This document shows positions 17,898-25,914 of a stretch of DNA of 64,000 nt, one piece after another. The position numbers and the translations under genes were made by a program. Position 1 is the stretch's first letter. Each line of letters starts with the position of its first letter. Origin of the DNA: Paracoccaceae bacterium (GTDB taxonomy: Bacteria; Pseudomonadota; Alphaproteobacteria; Rhodobacterales; Rhodobacteraceae); assembly GCA_022448245.1 (NCBI GenBank), contig JAKVCO010000010.1, positions 1 to 64,000 on the forward strand. Reading direction: 5' to 3'. Below the pieces are notes generated by a model that was not told where the DNA came from, searched no databases, and saw only the letters and a program-made list of their open reading frames with translations.

Positions 17898-19481
17898 TCA
17901 GCGGTTATTGACGCTGTTGAGCAATGCCACAGCCGTGGGACGCCCCAGATAGCTTGTCGCCGGGATGTTGCGGCTGATCTGGAACGCACGGATTGCGCGT
18001 CGCGTGCCCTCGGTGAAGCGCCCGTCAACGGAGCCCGGGTTAAAGCCCAGCGCTGCGAGCTGTCGCTCCGCCAGAAGCCGGGTGATCGGATTCTCCAGAA
18101 CCTGCGCCTCTTCCGAGCGGGCCTGAGCGATTTGCCGATCCGTGGGGCCTGCTGGCTCCGTGGGTGCGGTAAGCGCTGCGAGACGTTCGCGGGCTTCGAT
18201 CGCAAACCCACCATTGGGGTACCTGCGCAGGAAGTCGCGATAGGCGGCGGCCGTATCAACACGGCGCGCCTGTTGCCACGCAACCCTCTCGGCGCGGCGT
18301 TCGTCGTCAAGGTGTTCTTCCTCGATCGCGGCCAGAAGGCGGCGCGCCTCGTCGGCGTGGATGCCGTTCGGATAGCGCTCCAGATAGCGGCGCAGGCTGG
18401 CGACGCCGCCCCGTGCCCCGGTTTGCTGCCAGAAGGCCTCGTCTTCTTGCGAAATCTCGTTCCGACGGCGGTCAGCCTGATTTTCCAGAGCATTCACCTG
18501 ATTGCCCGACAGGAAGCCGGTGGGCTGGAAGCCGCGGCTCAACTGCCAGTCACGAATGGCCGCACGGCTGCCTGGGCCAAAGATCCCGTCGACACCCCGA
18601 GGATTGAAGCCCAGCACCTGCAGATTGATCTGAACGCGGGTCCGCGTGTTGCGGTCAAGGTTCAGGGCATCTTCGATCTCGGCGGGTGTTTCCGGCGCCT
18701 TCGGCTGCTCACGCAGTTCGGCAATCCGCGTCAGGGCCTCGGAAAAGAAGAAGCCGTCGGGATAATCGCTCATGTACGCGAGGTAGGCCGCGATGGTGCC
18801 GACGCGCTCCGCCTCACCCCATGCGCGAGCTTCGCGCGGGTTCGGGCCGCCGGGTGCTGGCGGCAGGAACGCCTGCCCCGATGCGGGTGCCGCGCGCACC
18901 TCTGATCCGCGGAACGCTTCGCGCACACTCACGCGCTGATTGGCCAGTTTGGCGAGGCCGAGCATGAGATCAGTGCCTTCGCCTTCCACATGAGAAACAT
19001 CACGTGACCCCACAGCCGGGAAGAGCGCCGTCCGGCGCGGATTGCGCAGCAGGCGGGGGGCTTTGTCGGTGCTAACCAGAAGCAGGGCACGGGGGCCAAA
19101 GCGCTCCATCGTCTCAAGCACAGGCGTCAGATCAAGCGCGTTGAGGCCAACGTTGAACGGGTTCAGCCGCGCCCGGTTTTCAGCATTGAGCAGATAGGCG
19201 CGCCCGTTCGAAACGACGATATCGCCGCGAATGTAGACGATCACCCGATCCTCGCGCCCAACCTCAGAGAAAGCCGCCTGAAAGCGGTTCGCCAGACGGG
19301 CGGGATCGGTTTCGCGCGTGCGATCCACCACAAAACCCGCCTGTTCGAGGGCGGTCCGCGCCTGGAAGAACGGGGCGTTGGCAGATTGTGTCACCGAGAA
19401 AGGGGACACCATCACGGCGACGTCTGCGGCCATTGCGGGGCTTGCAAACATCAGCGTCAGGGCAGCGAGCAGCATTTTCAC
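17898..19481 (-). CDS. Periplasmic protein: degenerate caspase-like domain plus two peptidoglycan-binding domains
   Basis: A 527-aa exported protein with a signal peptide (VKMLLAALTLMFASPAMA). The next 180 residues have the outline of a caspase/metacaspase p20 fold: ARTALEQAGFVVDRTRETDP, DRVIVYIRGDIV, RAYLLNAENR, PRALLLVSTDKAPRLL. The GHG histidine is replaced (YIRGD) and the DxCR cysteine by STDK, so it should be catalytically dead. Two PG_binding_1 domains follow (NLQVLGFNPRGVDGIFGPGSRAAI at about 290-340; QLAALGFNPGSVDGRFTEGTRRAI near the C-terminus). Glu/Arg-rich helices with RYPNG repeats lie between them. GTG 19481 fits AAGGAG spacing; ATG 19475 is the alternative. It is probably a cell-wall-associated scaffold. 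Confidence 0.75.
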   Translation of the reverse strand: MKMLLAALTLMFASPAMAADVAVMVSPFSVTQSANAPFFQARTALEQAGFVVDRTRETDPARLANRFQAAFSEVGREDRVIVYIRGDIVVSNGRAYLLNAENRARLNPFNVGLNALDLTPVLETMERFGPRALLLVSTDKAPRLLRNPRRTALFPAVGSRDVSHVEGEGTDLMLGLAKLANQRVSVREAFRGSEVRAAPASGQAFLPPAPGGPNPREARAWGEAERVGTIAAYLAYMSDYPDGFFFSEALTRIAELREQPKAPETPAEIEDALNLDRNTRTRVQINLQVLGFNPRGVDGIFGPGSRAAIRDWQLSRGFQPTGFLSGNQVNALENQADRRRNEISQEDEAFWQQTGARGGVASLRRYLERYPNGIHADEARRLLAAIEEEHLDDERRAERVAWQQARRVDTAAAYRDFLRRYPNGGFAIEARERLAALTAPTEPAGPTDRQIAQARSEEAQVLENPITRLLAERQLAALGFNPGSVDGRFTEGTRRAIRAFQISRNIPATSYLGRPTAVALLNSVNNR

Positions 19482-19536
19482 TGTGGTCTCCTTGCAGCTT
19501 TGTCCCATGTGCGGGTTCTGGCGGCGTTATGCGATA

Positions 19537-20745
19537 TCAGCCGCCGTAAGAGCGTGTATCTTCGATGAGCACACCGTCACGGGGAAGTTCGCCTTCGCTG
19601 ACTACCTCGATCGTGGCTCGCAGCTTGAGAAGATCGGTCACGGTGGCACCGTAGGCCTCTGCCGCAGCGGCATTCCCTTCGACGCGAACCGTCATCGTAT
19701 CCGCCTCTCCGTCGCGCCCCGCGACGACACGTGCGCGGGTCACTTCGGGGTGCTTGGCGACGAGAGCGGCTACCTGTTCGGGGCGCACGAACATGCCCTT
19801 GATCTTGGTCGTCTGGTCCGCGCGGCCCATCCATCCCTTGATGCGCATGTTGGTCCGCCCACAGGGGCTTTCGCCCGGCAGCACCGCGCTCATGTCACCT
19901 GTGGCAAACCGGATGAGCGGGTAGTCAGGGTTCAGCGTTGTCACCAGTACTTCGCCCACCTCGCCCGGAGGGAGCGGGTCACCGGTGCCCGGCGTCACGA
20001 TCTCAACGATTACGCCTTCTTCCACGATCAGGCCCTCCAGCGCGTCGCTCTCATAAGCGATGTTGCCGAGGTCGGCGGTGGCGTAGCACTGGCGGCAGGT
20101 GATACCCCGGTCGCGGTAGTAGTCTCGTAGCGACGGGAAAAGCGCCCCGCCGGAGACAGCCGCCTTTTTGAAATAGGTCTCAAGACCCAGCTCATCGGCT
20201 TTCTCGAGGATAACCTTCAGGTAGTCAGGCGTCCCGGCATAGGCCGTCGATCCAAGATGCGCGGCGGCCTGAGCCTGAAGCTCTGTCTGGCCGGTGCCCG
20301 CAGGGAGGGTCGCCGCACCGACGGCGCGCGCGCCGTTCTCAAACATGATGCCCGCGGGCGTGAGGTGGTAGGAGAAGCAGTTCTGCACCACGTCGCCCTC
20401 CCCGATGCCCATGGCATGGAGGAAGCGGGCAAAGCGCCACCAATCGTCAGCAAATAGGCCCGGTTCATAGAGAGGGCCGGGCGACTGGAAGACATGGGTG
20501 AAGGCCGTGCCAGCAGTGTAGCCGCCGAAGGGAGGATGCGCTTTCTGCGCCGCGCCGAGGTCTGATTTTCGGAGGACAGGCAAGGTGGCAAGGGTCGCTC
20601 GATCCGTGATCGTGTCTGCGTCCGCCTCAATGCCAGCGTATCCCGGCAAGGCTTTTGCGCCTGCAATCAGCGCTGGCAAACACTCAGCAAGGCCTCGTGC
20701 GCGCTCGTCCGCGCTCCGCGTTTCGAGCTCGTCGTAATAAGTCAT
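19537..20745 (-). CDS. Phenylacetate-CoA ligase (PaaK)-like AMP-forming ligase
   Basis: A 402-aa ANL-superfamily adenylate-forming enzyme of the PaaK type, which joins an aryl or small organic acid to CoA via an acyl-AMP. Visible features are an N-terminal LRKSDL segment, AYAGTPDYL, QCYATADLGNIAYES (the acyl-AMP region), LIRFATGDMSAVLPGESPCGRT (hinge) and KIKGMFVRPEQVAALVAKHPEV (C-terminal lid). It lies at the downstream end of the ABC-transporter block, on the same strand but separated by the ATP-grasp genes and a convergent gene. The ATG is 67 nt from the divergent gene at 20813. The substrate is not readable; activation of the imported acid is inferred. Confidence 0.85.
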   Translation of the reverse strand: MTYYDELETRSADERARGLAECLPALIAGAKALPGYAGIEADADTITDRATLATLPVLRKSDLGAAQKAHPPFGGYTAGTAFTHVFQSPGPLYEPGLFADDWWRFARFLHAMGIGEGDVVQNCFSYHLTPAGIMFENGARAVGAATLPAGTGQTELQAQAAAHLGSTAYAGTPDYLKVILEKADELGLETYFKKAAVSGGALFPSLRDYYRDRGITCRQCYATADLGNIAYESDALEGLIVEEGVIVEIVTPGTGDPLPPGEVGEVLVTTLNPDYPLIRFATGDMSAVLPGESPCGRTNMRIKGWMGRADQTTKIKGMFVRPEQVAALVAKHPEVTRARVVAGRDGEADTMTVRVEGNAAAAEAYGATVTDLLKLRATIEVVSEGELPRDGVLIEDTRSYGG

Positions 20746-20812
20746 GGTCGTCCTCCCGAGCTCAGCTTAGGCCGCATGGCGCCGCAGGGGCAATGGCGAT
20801 AGGGTCTCGCCC

Positions 20813-21628
20813 ATGGACCCCTTCTCACACGACGCCCTCGACGACCGCATCACGATGCATGAAGCCGCCGAAGTGCTGGAGCTCGATCTCTCGGGTCTCG
20901 TCTTCAAAGAGAGCGATCACGCCAACGCGTGGTACGACCGCGTCGAAATGCGGATCGCTGAATCGGGCGAAAACCTGTGGTTCTTCCTCGTCACCGGGGG
21001 TGGCTACCGCGTGTGGGATGAAGCCTGGTTCGCCTTCACGCGGCGCGGCAAGGAAACCCACGCCGCGCATTCCATGGCCACGGTGCGCTGGGACGACAGC
21101 GACCTGACCCGGAAGCAGATCGAAAAAACGCGCGGGACCGACCTTTTCGACCCCAACCTCTTTGCCGCCCGCGACGACGCGATGGCAGCTCTGAAGGAAA
21201 TGCACTCCAAAAGGCGCGAGCGTATCGTGCATGTGCCCAACTACCGTCGCTTCTCCTTCACCAAGCGCTTTGTCTTTCGCCCGCGCGAAGACCGGCTCGA
21301 TATCGATTTCAGCCACGTCACGATGGAGCACAGCCGCGATGTGCACGACATCTACAACTGGCTCGAACACGCGATCCGCGCCACGGGTAAAAGTTGGTGG
21401 TTCTTGATGGATTACTCGCACTTCCGGATCGAACAGGGCGCTTGGGTGGCCTACGACCAGCGCAACACAGCCTGCGAAAGCACCTTTGCCAAGGGCGTCG
21501 TGCGTTTCGCTCCCCGCGCGGAGACAGAAACAGATATCCGCCTGCGGATGGAGGCGCGCGGCACGCGCCCCAACATTCGCAACACGCGGGACGAGGCGCT
21601 GGCGCGTCTGGCGGAGCTTTTTTCCTAA
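20813..21628 (+). CDS. Duplicated-domain protein of unknown function
   Basis: A 271-aa soluble protein that I do not recognise. It consists of two copies of a domain of about 107 residues (21-127 and 160-266) at a constant offset of 139-140: ENLWFFLV versus KSWWFLMD; DEAWFAFTRRGKETH versus QGAWVAYDQRNTACE; AARDDAMAAL versus NTRDEALARL. Each copy has an Arg after the aromatic block and a helical tail. No signal peptide or cofactor motif is seen. It is transcribed away from the PaaK-like gene, with its stop overlapping that of the convergent ATP-grasp gene by 4 nt. Confidence 0.8.
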   Translation: MDPFSHDALDDRITMHEAAEVLELDLSGLVFKESDHANAWYDRVEMRIAESGENLWFFLVTGGGYRVWDEAWFAFTRRGKETHAAHSMATVRWDDSDLTRKQIEKTRGTDLFDPNLFAARDDAMAALKEMHSKRRERIVHVPNYRRFSFTKRFVFRPREDRLDIDFSHVTMEHSRDVHDIYNWLEHAIRATGKSWWFLMDYSHFRIEQGAWVAYDQRNTACESTFAKGVVRFAPRAETETDIRLRMEARGTRPNIRNTRDEALARLAELFS

Positions 21629-22635
21629 GCTGGCGGCAGCCCCTTCGTGGACCCTGCCCGATCCACGGCACGTTTCAAAAGCCCTAGATAGAGCCTCTGC
21701 AGCGGTCCGCCGCTGCGGGTGCGGATGACCCAAGATCGGTTGATATCCCACGCCCGGCTGACTTGGCTGTTTGGATCTTCGCCGCCATTCGGGAGATGCC
21801 CGCTTTGATTGTAGATCGTCATTTCGGACAGGTAGAGCTTCCCTCCCGCCTCCATGAAATCCACCCGCATGTGATCGAACGGCTCGCCCAGCGTGCGTGC
21901 CAGATCAACCGCATCCGCGAGGAACCCTTTGATCGGCACATCGAGCACGAAGTCACACACGGATGGAGGCCGCTCCAGCCGCAGGTACTCCCCCGTCCCG
22001 TCAGGCACAAAGACCTGCCCATGACGCCCGTCCGCGCGATCCTCGATATGAACGATCCGCTCGATCCTGCGCCCAAAGGTGTAGAGCTTGAGATCGCTCA
22101 CCACATCCTCGTCAGAACCGATGCGCGCCTCCGCAAAGATGCGCGGCGCCACCTGTTTGTAACCCCACTCGCCCCAGCGGCGGCTAAAGTCGCTGGCGAG
22201 TGCATGCTCCATCTCGCGAAGCAGCACATCTGGCTCTGGCGGGTTGTTCCACATGGGCCAGTTGCTGCCGGAATCGTGGTTCGCCTTGATCATCACATCG
22301 GCGCGCTGAAGCTCCTTCGGCATCGCGCGTGGCGAGAAGCCCGACCAAAGGACCGGCGTCATCTCGAGATCGACACCCGTTTCCTTTATCCAATCGCGCA
22401 AAACCAACTTGTCCGACAGGCGTGTGAACGCGGGATCATGGTCAAAGATCTTTCGCCAAGTGAACTTCTCGTCGACGGACCGGGGGAAAGCGTGGAACGG
22501 CAAGCGTCCCTGAGCGCGCGCACGGGTCCATGACTGAAAATACGTCTTGGGGTGGGAGACGATGACCCATAGCTCCACTACCGCGAAGACGAGCGTCGCA
22601 AAGACCTGTTCTGCTATCGTAAAGCCTACGCGCAT
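21625..22635 (-). CDS. TupA-like ATP-grasp protein, second tandem copy
   Basis: A 336-aa membrane-anchored ATP-grasp protein, paralogous to the gene just upstream (22709-23719) along its whole length, with identical length. It has an N-terminal transmembrane helix (about 12-28, FATLVFAVVELWVIV), then the family block DEKFTWRKIFDHDPAFTRLSDKLVLRDWIKE. The ATP-grasp core (VMIKANHDSGSNW, phosphate-binding; EPFDHMRVDFMEAGGKLYLSEMTIY, metal-binding acidic and Asn/Tyr end) and C-terminal LGLLKRAVDRAG follow. TupA-type proteins ligate carboxylates to amines in surface polymers; the substrate is unknown. ATG 22635 aligns with the paralogue; an upstream extension to 22749 is not supported. Confidence 0.85.
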   Translation of the reverse strand: MRVGFTIAEQVFATLVFAVVELWVIVSHPKTYFQSWTRARAQGRLPFHAFPRSVDEKFTWRKIFDHDPAFTRLSDKLVLRDWIKETGVDLEMTPVLWSGFSPRAMPKELQRADVMIKANHDSGSNWPMWNNPPEPDVLLREMEHALASDFSRRWGEWGYKQVAPRIFAEARIGSDEDVVSDLKLYTFGRRIERIVHIEDRADGRHGQVFVPDGTGEYLRLERPPSVCDFVLDVPIKGFLADAVDLARTLGEPFDHMRVDFMEAGGKLYLSEMTIYNQSGHLPNGGEDPNSQVSRAWDINRSWVIRTRSGGPLQRLYLGLLKRAVDRAGSTKGLPPA

Positions 22636-22708
22636 TGTGATGCGGACCTCAGCTGTTGAGCGCTCAAAAATGCCATCGCTGGAAAGGGATGGAGTATGGG
22701 TGAAAGCC

Positions 22709-23719
22709 CTAGGCCGGAGGCAGGTTCGTTGAAGCGCTTGCCCGGTCAACAGCGCGCTTCAGAAGCCCCAAGTAAAACCTCTTGAGCGGTCCACCGCTGC
22801 GCGTGCGGACAACCCAGGAACGCGTGATGTCCCATGCCTTGCTGACGTTGCTGTCAGGGTCCTCGCCTCCGTTGGGAAGATAGCCGCCAAGGGTGTAGAC
22901 CGTCATCTCGCCCAGAAAGAGCTCGCCATCGGCTTCGATGAAATCGACGCGCATGTGGTCAAAGGGCTCCGCCAGTGTCCGCGCGAGTTCGACTGCGCGG
23001 GGCAACACGTTATCGACCGGCACATCCATTTCGTAGTCAAACCCCCAAGGCACTCGGCCCAGCCGAGAAAAGCCGCCTTCGCCATCAGGCACAAAAACCT
23101 GACCGTAGCGCCCGTCTTCGCGGAACTCGCTGTGCAAGATCCGCTCAATCCGGCGGCCAAAGGTGTAAAACTTGAGATCGCGCAGGGGCACGCCGTCTTT
23201 GCCAAGCCGGGCCTCGGCGAACACGCGAGGTGCCACGCCCTTGTAGCCCCATTCCCCATGGCGACGGCTGAAATCCACGCTCAGCGCTTGCTCCATCTCG
23301 GCGATGAGCACATCCCGCTCGGGCGGATTGTCCCACATCGCCCATGTGCTGCCTGAATCGTGGTTCGCCTTGATGATGACGTCGCCTTGCTGGAACTCAG
23401 CAGGCATCGCGCGCGGCGAAAACCCTGCCCAAAGGACGGGCGCCATTTTGACGTCTGTACCCGTTTCCTTCAGCCAGTCTCGCAGCCCCAGCTTGTCCGA
23501 CAGGCGCGTAAACATCGGATCATGGTCAAAAATTTTCCGCCATGTCAGCTTTTCATCCATGGAGCGCGGAAAGGCATGGAACGGAACACGGCCTTCGGCC
23601 CGTGCACGTTTCCAGGACTGCAGAAAAGTCCCTGGATAGGTGACAACGATCCAAAGCTCTACGAAGACGAACACTATAGTTGCCAGAAAACGTTCTAAGA
23701 TCACACGCATCACCTGCAT
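22709..23719 (-). CDS. TupA-like ATP-grasp protein, first tandem copy
   Basis: A 336-aa paralogue of the 21625-22635 gene. The architecture is the same: one N-terminal transmembrane helix (FLATIVFVFVELWIVV), DEKLTWRKIFDHDPMFTRLSDKLGLRDWLKE, VIIKANHDSGSTW, FYTFGRRIERILHSEF, and EPFDHMRVDFIEADGELFLGEMTVY with the metal-binding Glu/Asp. It ends in ASTNLPPA, echoed by TKGLPPA in the other copy. The pair is separated by about 73 nt and clearly arose by local duplication. No glycosyltransferase or polymer-export gene is adjacent. It is 60 nt downstream of livF, so read-through from the transporter operon is possible. The first ATG aligns exactly with the paralogue, though its ribosome site is poor. 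Confidence 0.86.
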   Translation of the reverse strand: MQVMRVILERFLATIVFVFVELWIVVTYPGTFLQSWKRARAEGRVPFHAFPRSMDEKLTWRKIFDHDPMFTRLSDKLGLRDWLKETGTDVKMAPVLWAGFSPRAMPAEFQQGDVIIKANHDSGSTWAMWDNPPERDVLIAEMEQALSVDFSRRHGEWGYKGVAPRVFAEARLGKDGVPLRDLKFYTFGRRIERILHSEFREDGRYGQVFVPDGEGGFSRLGRVPWGFDYEMDVPVDNVLPRAVELARTLAEPFDHMRVDFIEADGELFLGEMTVYTLGGYLPNGGEDPDSNVSKAWDITRSWVVRTRSGGPLKRFYLGLLKRAVDRASASTNLPPA

Positions 23720-23779
23720 TTCGGCCGAACAATACCCTAGAGGTCCTTAAAAAGACCGAAAAGTACAGGGAAGTGTATT

Positions 23780-24601
23780 CTAGCTGAGCCAGCGCTTTCG
23801 GCGGCGGTATGACCGAACATCACGGAACGACTTGCGGCCTTCTTCCGAAACGCCGAGGTAGAATTCCTTCACATCCGGGTTCTCACGTAGTTCGGCCGCT
23901 GGGCCGTCCATCACCACGCGCCCGTTCTCAAGGATGTAGCCGTAGTGCGCAAAGCGGAGCGCGACGTTGGTGTTCTGCTCGGCCAGAAGGAAGCTCACGC
24001 CCTCTTCTTCATTGAGGGCTTTCACGATCCCGAAAATCTCCTCCACCAACTGCGGCGCAAGGCCCATGGAGGGTTCGTCCAGCAGGATCGTCTCAGGCCG
24101 GGACATCAGCGCTCGACCGATGGCGCACATTTGCTGCTCACCGCCTGAAGTATAACCTGCCTGAGATTTCCGACGCTCCTTGAGACGCGGGAAGTAGGTG
24201 TACACGAGGTCGAGATCTTGGGCGATTTTGGAGGAACCGTCGCGGCGCGTGTAGGCGCCTGTCATGAGGTTCTCTTCCACAGTCAGATGCTGGAAGCAGT
24301 GACGCCCCTCCATCACCTGCACCACACCCTTCTTCACCAGCGCTGCAGGGTTCAACGATTGCACCCGCTCGCCACGATAAAGCACGGAGCCCTTCGTCAC
24401 CTCGCCCCGCTCGTTGTGCAAAAGGTTCGAGATCGCCTTCAGCGTCGTGGTCTTGCCCGCACCGTTGCCGCCCAGAAGCGCGGTGATGCCGCCCTTTGGC
24501 ACGCTTAGTGAGACGCCCTTCAGCACGAGGATCACGTGGTTGTAGATCACCTCGATATTGTTCACCTCGAGGAGGGTCTCTTCCGTCACCATGTCTTTCA
24601 T
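23780..24601 (-). CDS. livF: Branched-chain amino acid-type ABC transporter ATP-binding protein (LivF)
   Basis: A 273-aa ABC ATPase of the LivF subfamily. Walker A is GGNGAGKTTTLK (about residues 44-55), the signature region YTSGGEQQMCAIGRALM (a TSGGEQQ variant) and Walker B ETILLDEPSMGLAPQLVEEIF. The switch His is replaced by Gln in LLAEQNTNVALRF, as in other LivF proteins. It energises import with LivG. It starts inside the stop of the patatin-like gene (4-nt overlap) and is therefore coupled to it. It has an extended basic C-terminus (RSYRRRKRW). Confidence 0.93.
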   Translation of the reverse strand: MKDMVTEETLLEVNNIEVIYNHVILVLKGVSLSVPKGGITALLGGNGAGKTTTLKAISNLLHNERGEVTKGSVLYRGERVQSLNPAALVKKGVVQVMEGRHCFQHLTVEENLMTGAYTRRDGSSKIAQDLDLVYTYFPRLKERRKSQAGYTSGGEQQMCAIGRALMSRPETILLDEPSMGLAPQLVEEIFGIVKALNEEEGVSFLLAEQNTNVALRFAHYGYILENGRVVMDGPAAELRENPDVKEFYLGVSEEGRKSFRDVRSYRRRKRWLS

Positions 24602-25839
24602 TGGTCCACCCTTCCCGCTTCCAAAGCACGTTCGAGTTCAGCTGCAGTCATCCAAGGATCATCGCTTCTGGCGAGCTCATAGCCCTGCTGAAAAAGCGCA
24701 TCCGTCACACATGCGGAAAAGAGCCCTTCCGTCAGGCTCCCCGCGCTGTCGCTGCCGCAGCTTGGCGTCTCTTTGATGGCTGCAGCGCGCAAATTGTAGC
24801 CCCGGAAGCGCGCGCCATCGAGGACGCGCAGGATCGAGGCACGCATTATTTCGTCGGAGACAATCTCAAAGTTGCGCCCAACAAGGTCAATCAAAGACGG
24901 GTCGATCTCGCTCTCGGAGAACTCAAGGGCGCCGTTGATCAACAGATAGACCTCTGCCCGCGGGCGACCGCGCGTCTTGTCTAGTGTCTCGATGATCTGA
25001 TCGAGGAAAATCGACCGGCGCACGCCAGCATCGCTATAGAGCGCGCCGTTGATGAGGCGCGGTGGGAAGAGGCCGGGTATGGCCGAAGATGCCAGAACGC
25101 TCTTTGTCAGGCAGGCGCGTTTGACGTCATCGTCTTCGTCAGATTGCAGGAGCTGCGCGAGGTCGAAGCGGCGGAACTTGCCTGAGTTGAGCTCGGTCGC
25201 GCCAATCAGGAGGAGCCGGTTGTCTGCCGTCTGCTCGGTGAGGGCTTCAAAGATCGCGTCTCCGTCATAGAATCGGCGCGGCATCCGTTCGAGCGGGCCC
25301 GTGTTGGAGAGTGATGTCGACAGAAGCGCGCCGAGCGGCCCGCGCCGCTCAAAGACGTCGTCTTCGGAGATGCCCGTGTTCTGGCGAAGCTCGCCATCGA
25401 ACTCCGAGCCCGCGAAGGCCACCGGGGCCACGATGGCCCCTGCGCTGCCGCCAGTGACGATATCAAAGACAGGGCGGGTGCCCGTTTCGGTCCAGCCCGT
25501 GAGGAAGCCCGACGAGAAGGCGCCGTTCTGGCCGCCCACCGAGATGGCGAGGATATGTTTCTTGCCGAAGCTGCGGTTTTCGAGGATGGCCTCGGCGGAC
25601 GGACCACGCAGAGCATCTTCAATAGTCCCGCTCATCTCCTCGGTGACTGGTATCTCAGGCGCAGCTTCGATGACGGCGGAAATTGTTGGGGCGAACCCTC
25701 CCAGAGAGTCCTGCTCGGCAGGCGCGCCCACGCCCAAAGGCGCAAATGGCAAGCAAACCGGCCCTGACACGCGATAGCCCGTGGCGCCGCAAGCTGTCAC
25801 CAGACAGAGCGCGAGAAGGGCGAAAAGGCGCGGGAGCAT
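24598..25839 (-). CDS. Patatin-like phospholipase lipoprotein
   Basis: A 413-aa lipoprotein with lipobox LVTAC (Cys17). The patatin catalytic elements are present: the oxyanion loop ISVGGQNGAFSSGFL (about 99-113), the nucleophile Ser132 in GGSAG, and the dyad Asp in YSDAG (DG/A motif). Patatins hydrolyse acyl esters of lipids. Here the enzyme would face the periplasm, attached to a membrane. It is embedded in the transporter operon, after livK (75 nt) and overlapping livF by 4 nt, an uncommon place for a lipase. It may release the acid that the transporter imports; that is inference. Confidence 0.88.
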   Translation of the reverse strand: MLPRLFALLALCLVTACGATGYRVSGPVCLPFAPLGVGAPAEQDSLGGFAPTISAVIEAAPEIPVTEEMSGTIEDALRGPSAEAILENRSFGKKHILAISVGGQNGAFSSGFLTGWTETGTRPVFDIVTGGSAGAIVAPVAFAGSEFDGELRQNTGISEDDVFERRGPLGALLSTSLSNTGPLERMPRRFYDGDAIFEALTEQTADNRLLLIGATELNSGKFRRFDLAQLLQSDEDDDVKRACLTKSVLASSAIPGLFPPRLINGALYSDAGVRRSIFLDQIIETLDKTRGRPRAEVYLLINGALEFSESEIDPSLIDLVGRNFEIVSDEIMRASILRVLDGARFRGYNLRAAAIKETPSCGSDSAGSLTEGLFSACVTDALFQQGYELARSDDPWMTAAELERALEAGRVDQ

Positions 25840-25914
25840 GGGTTTTCCTTGCTGTGCCGGAAATCAATGAAACGGCGGGACGCGATCGCCCCGCCGCAAG
25901 CTTTCAGGTGACGA

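Noticed and set aside
22636-22749. N-terminal extension of the second ATP-grasp protein
   Set aside because: The added residues have no counterpart in the adjacent paralogue; ATG 22635 gives the same 336-aa length in both.
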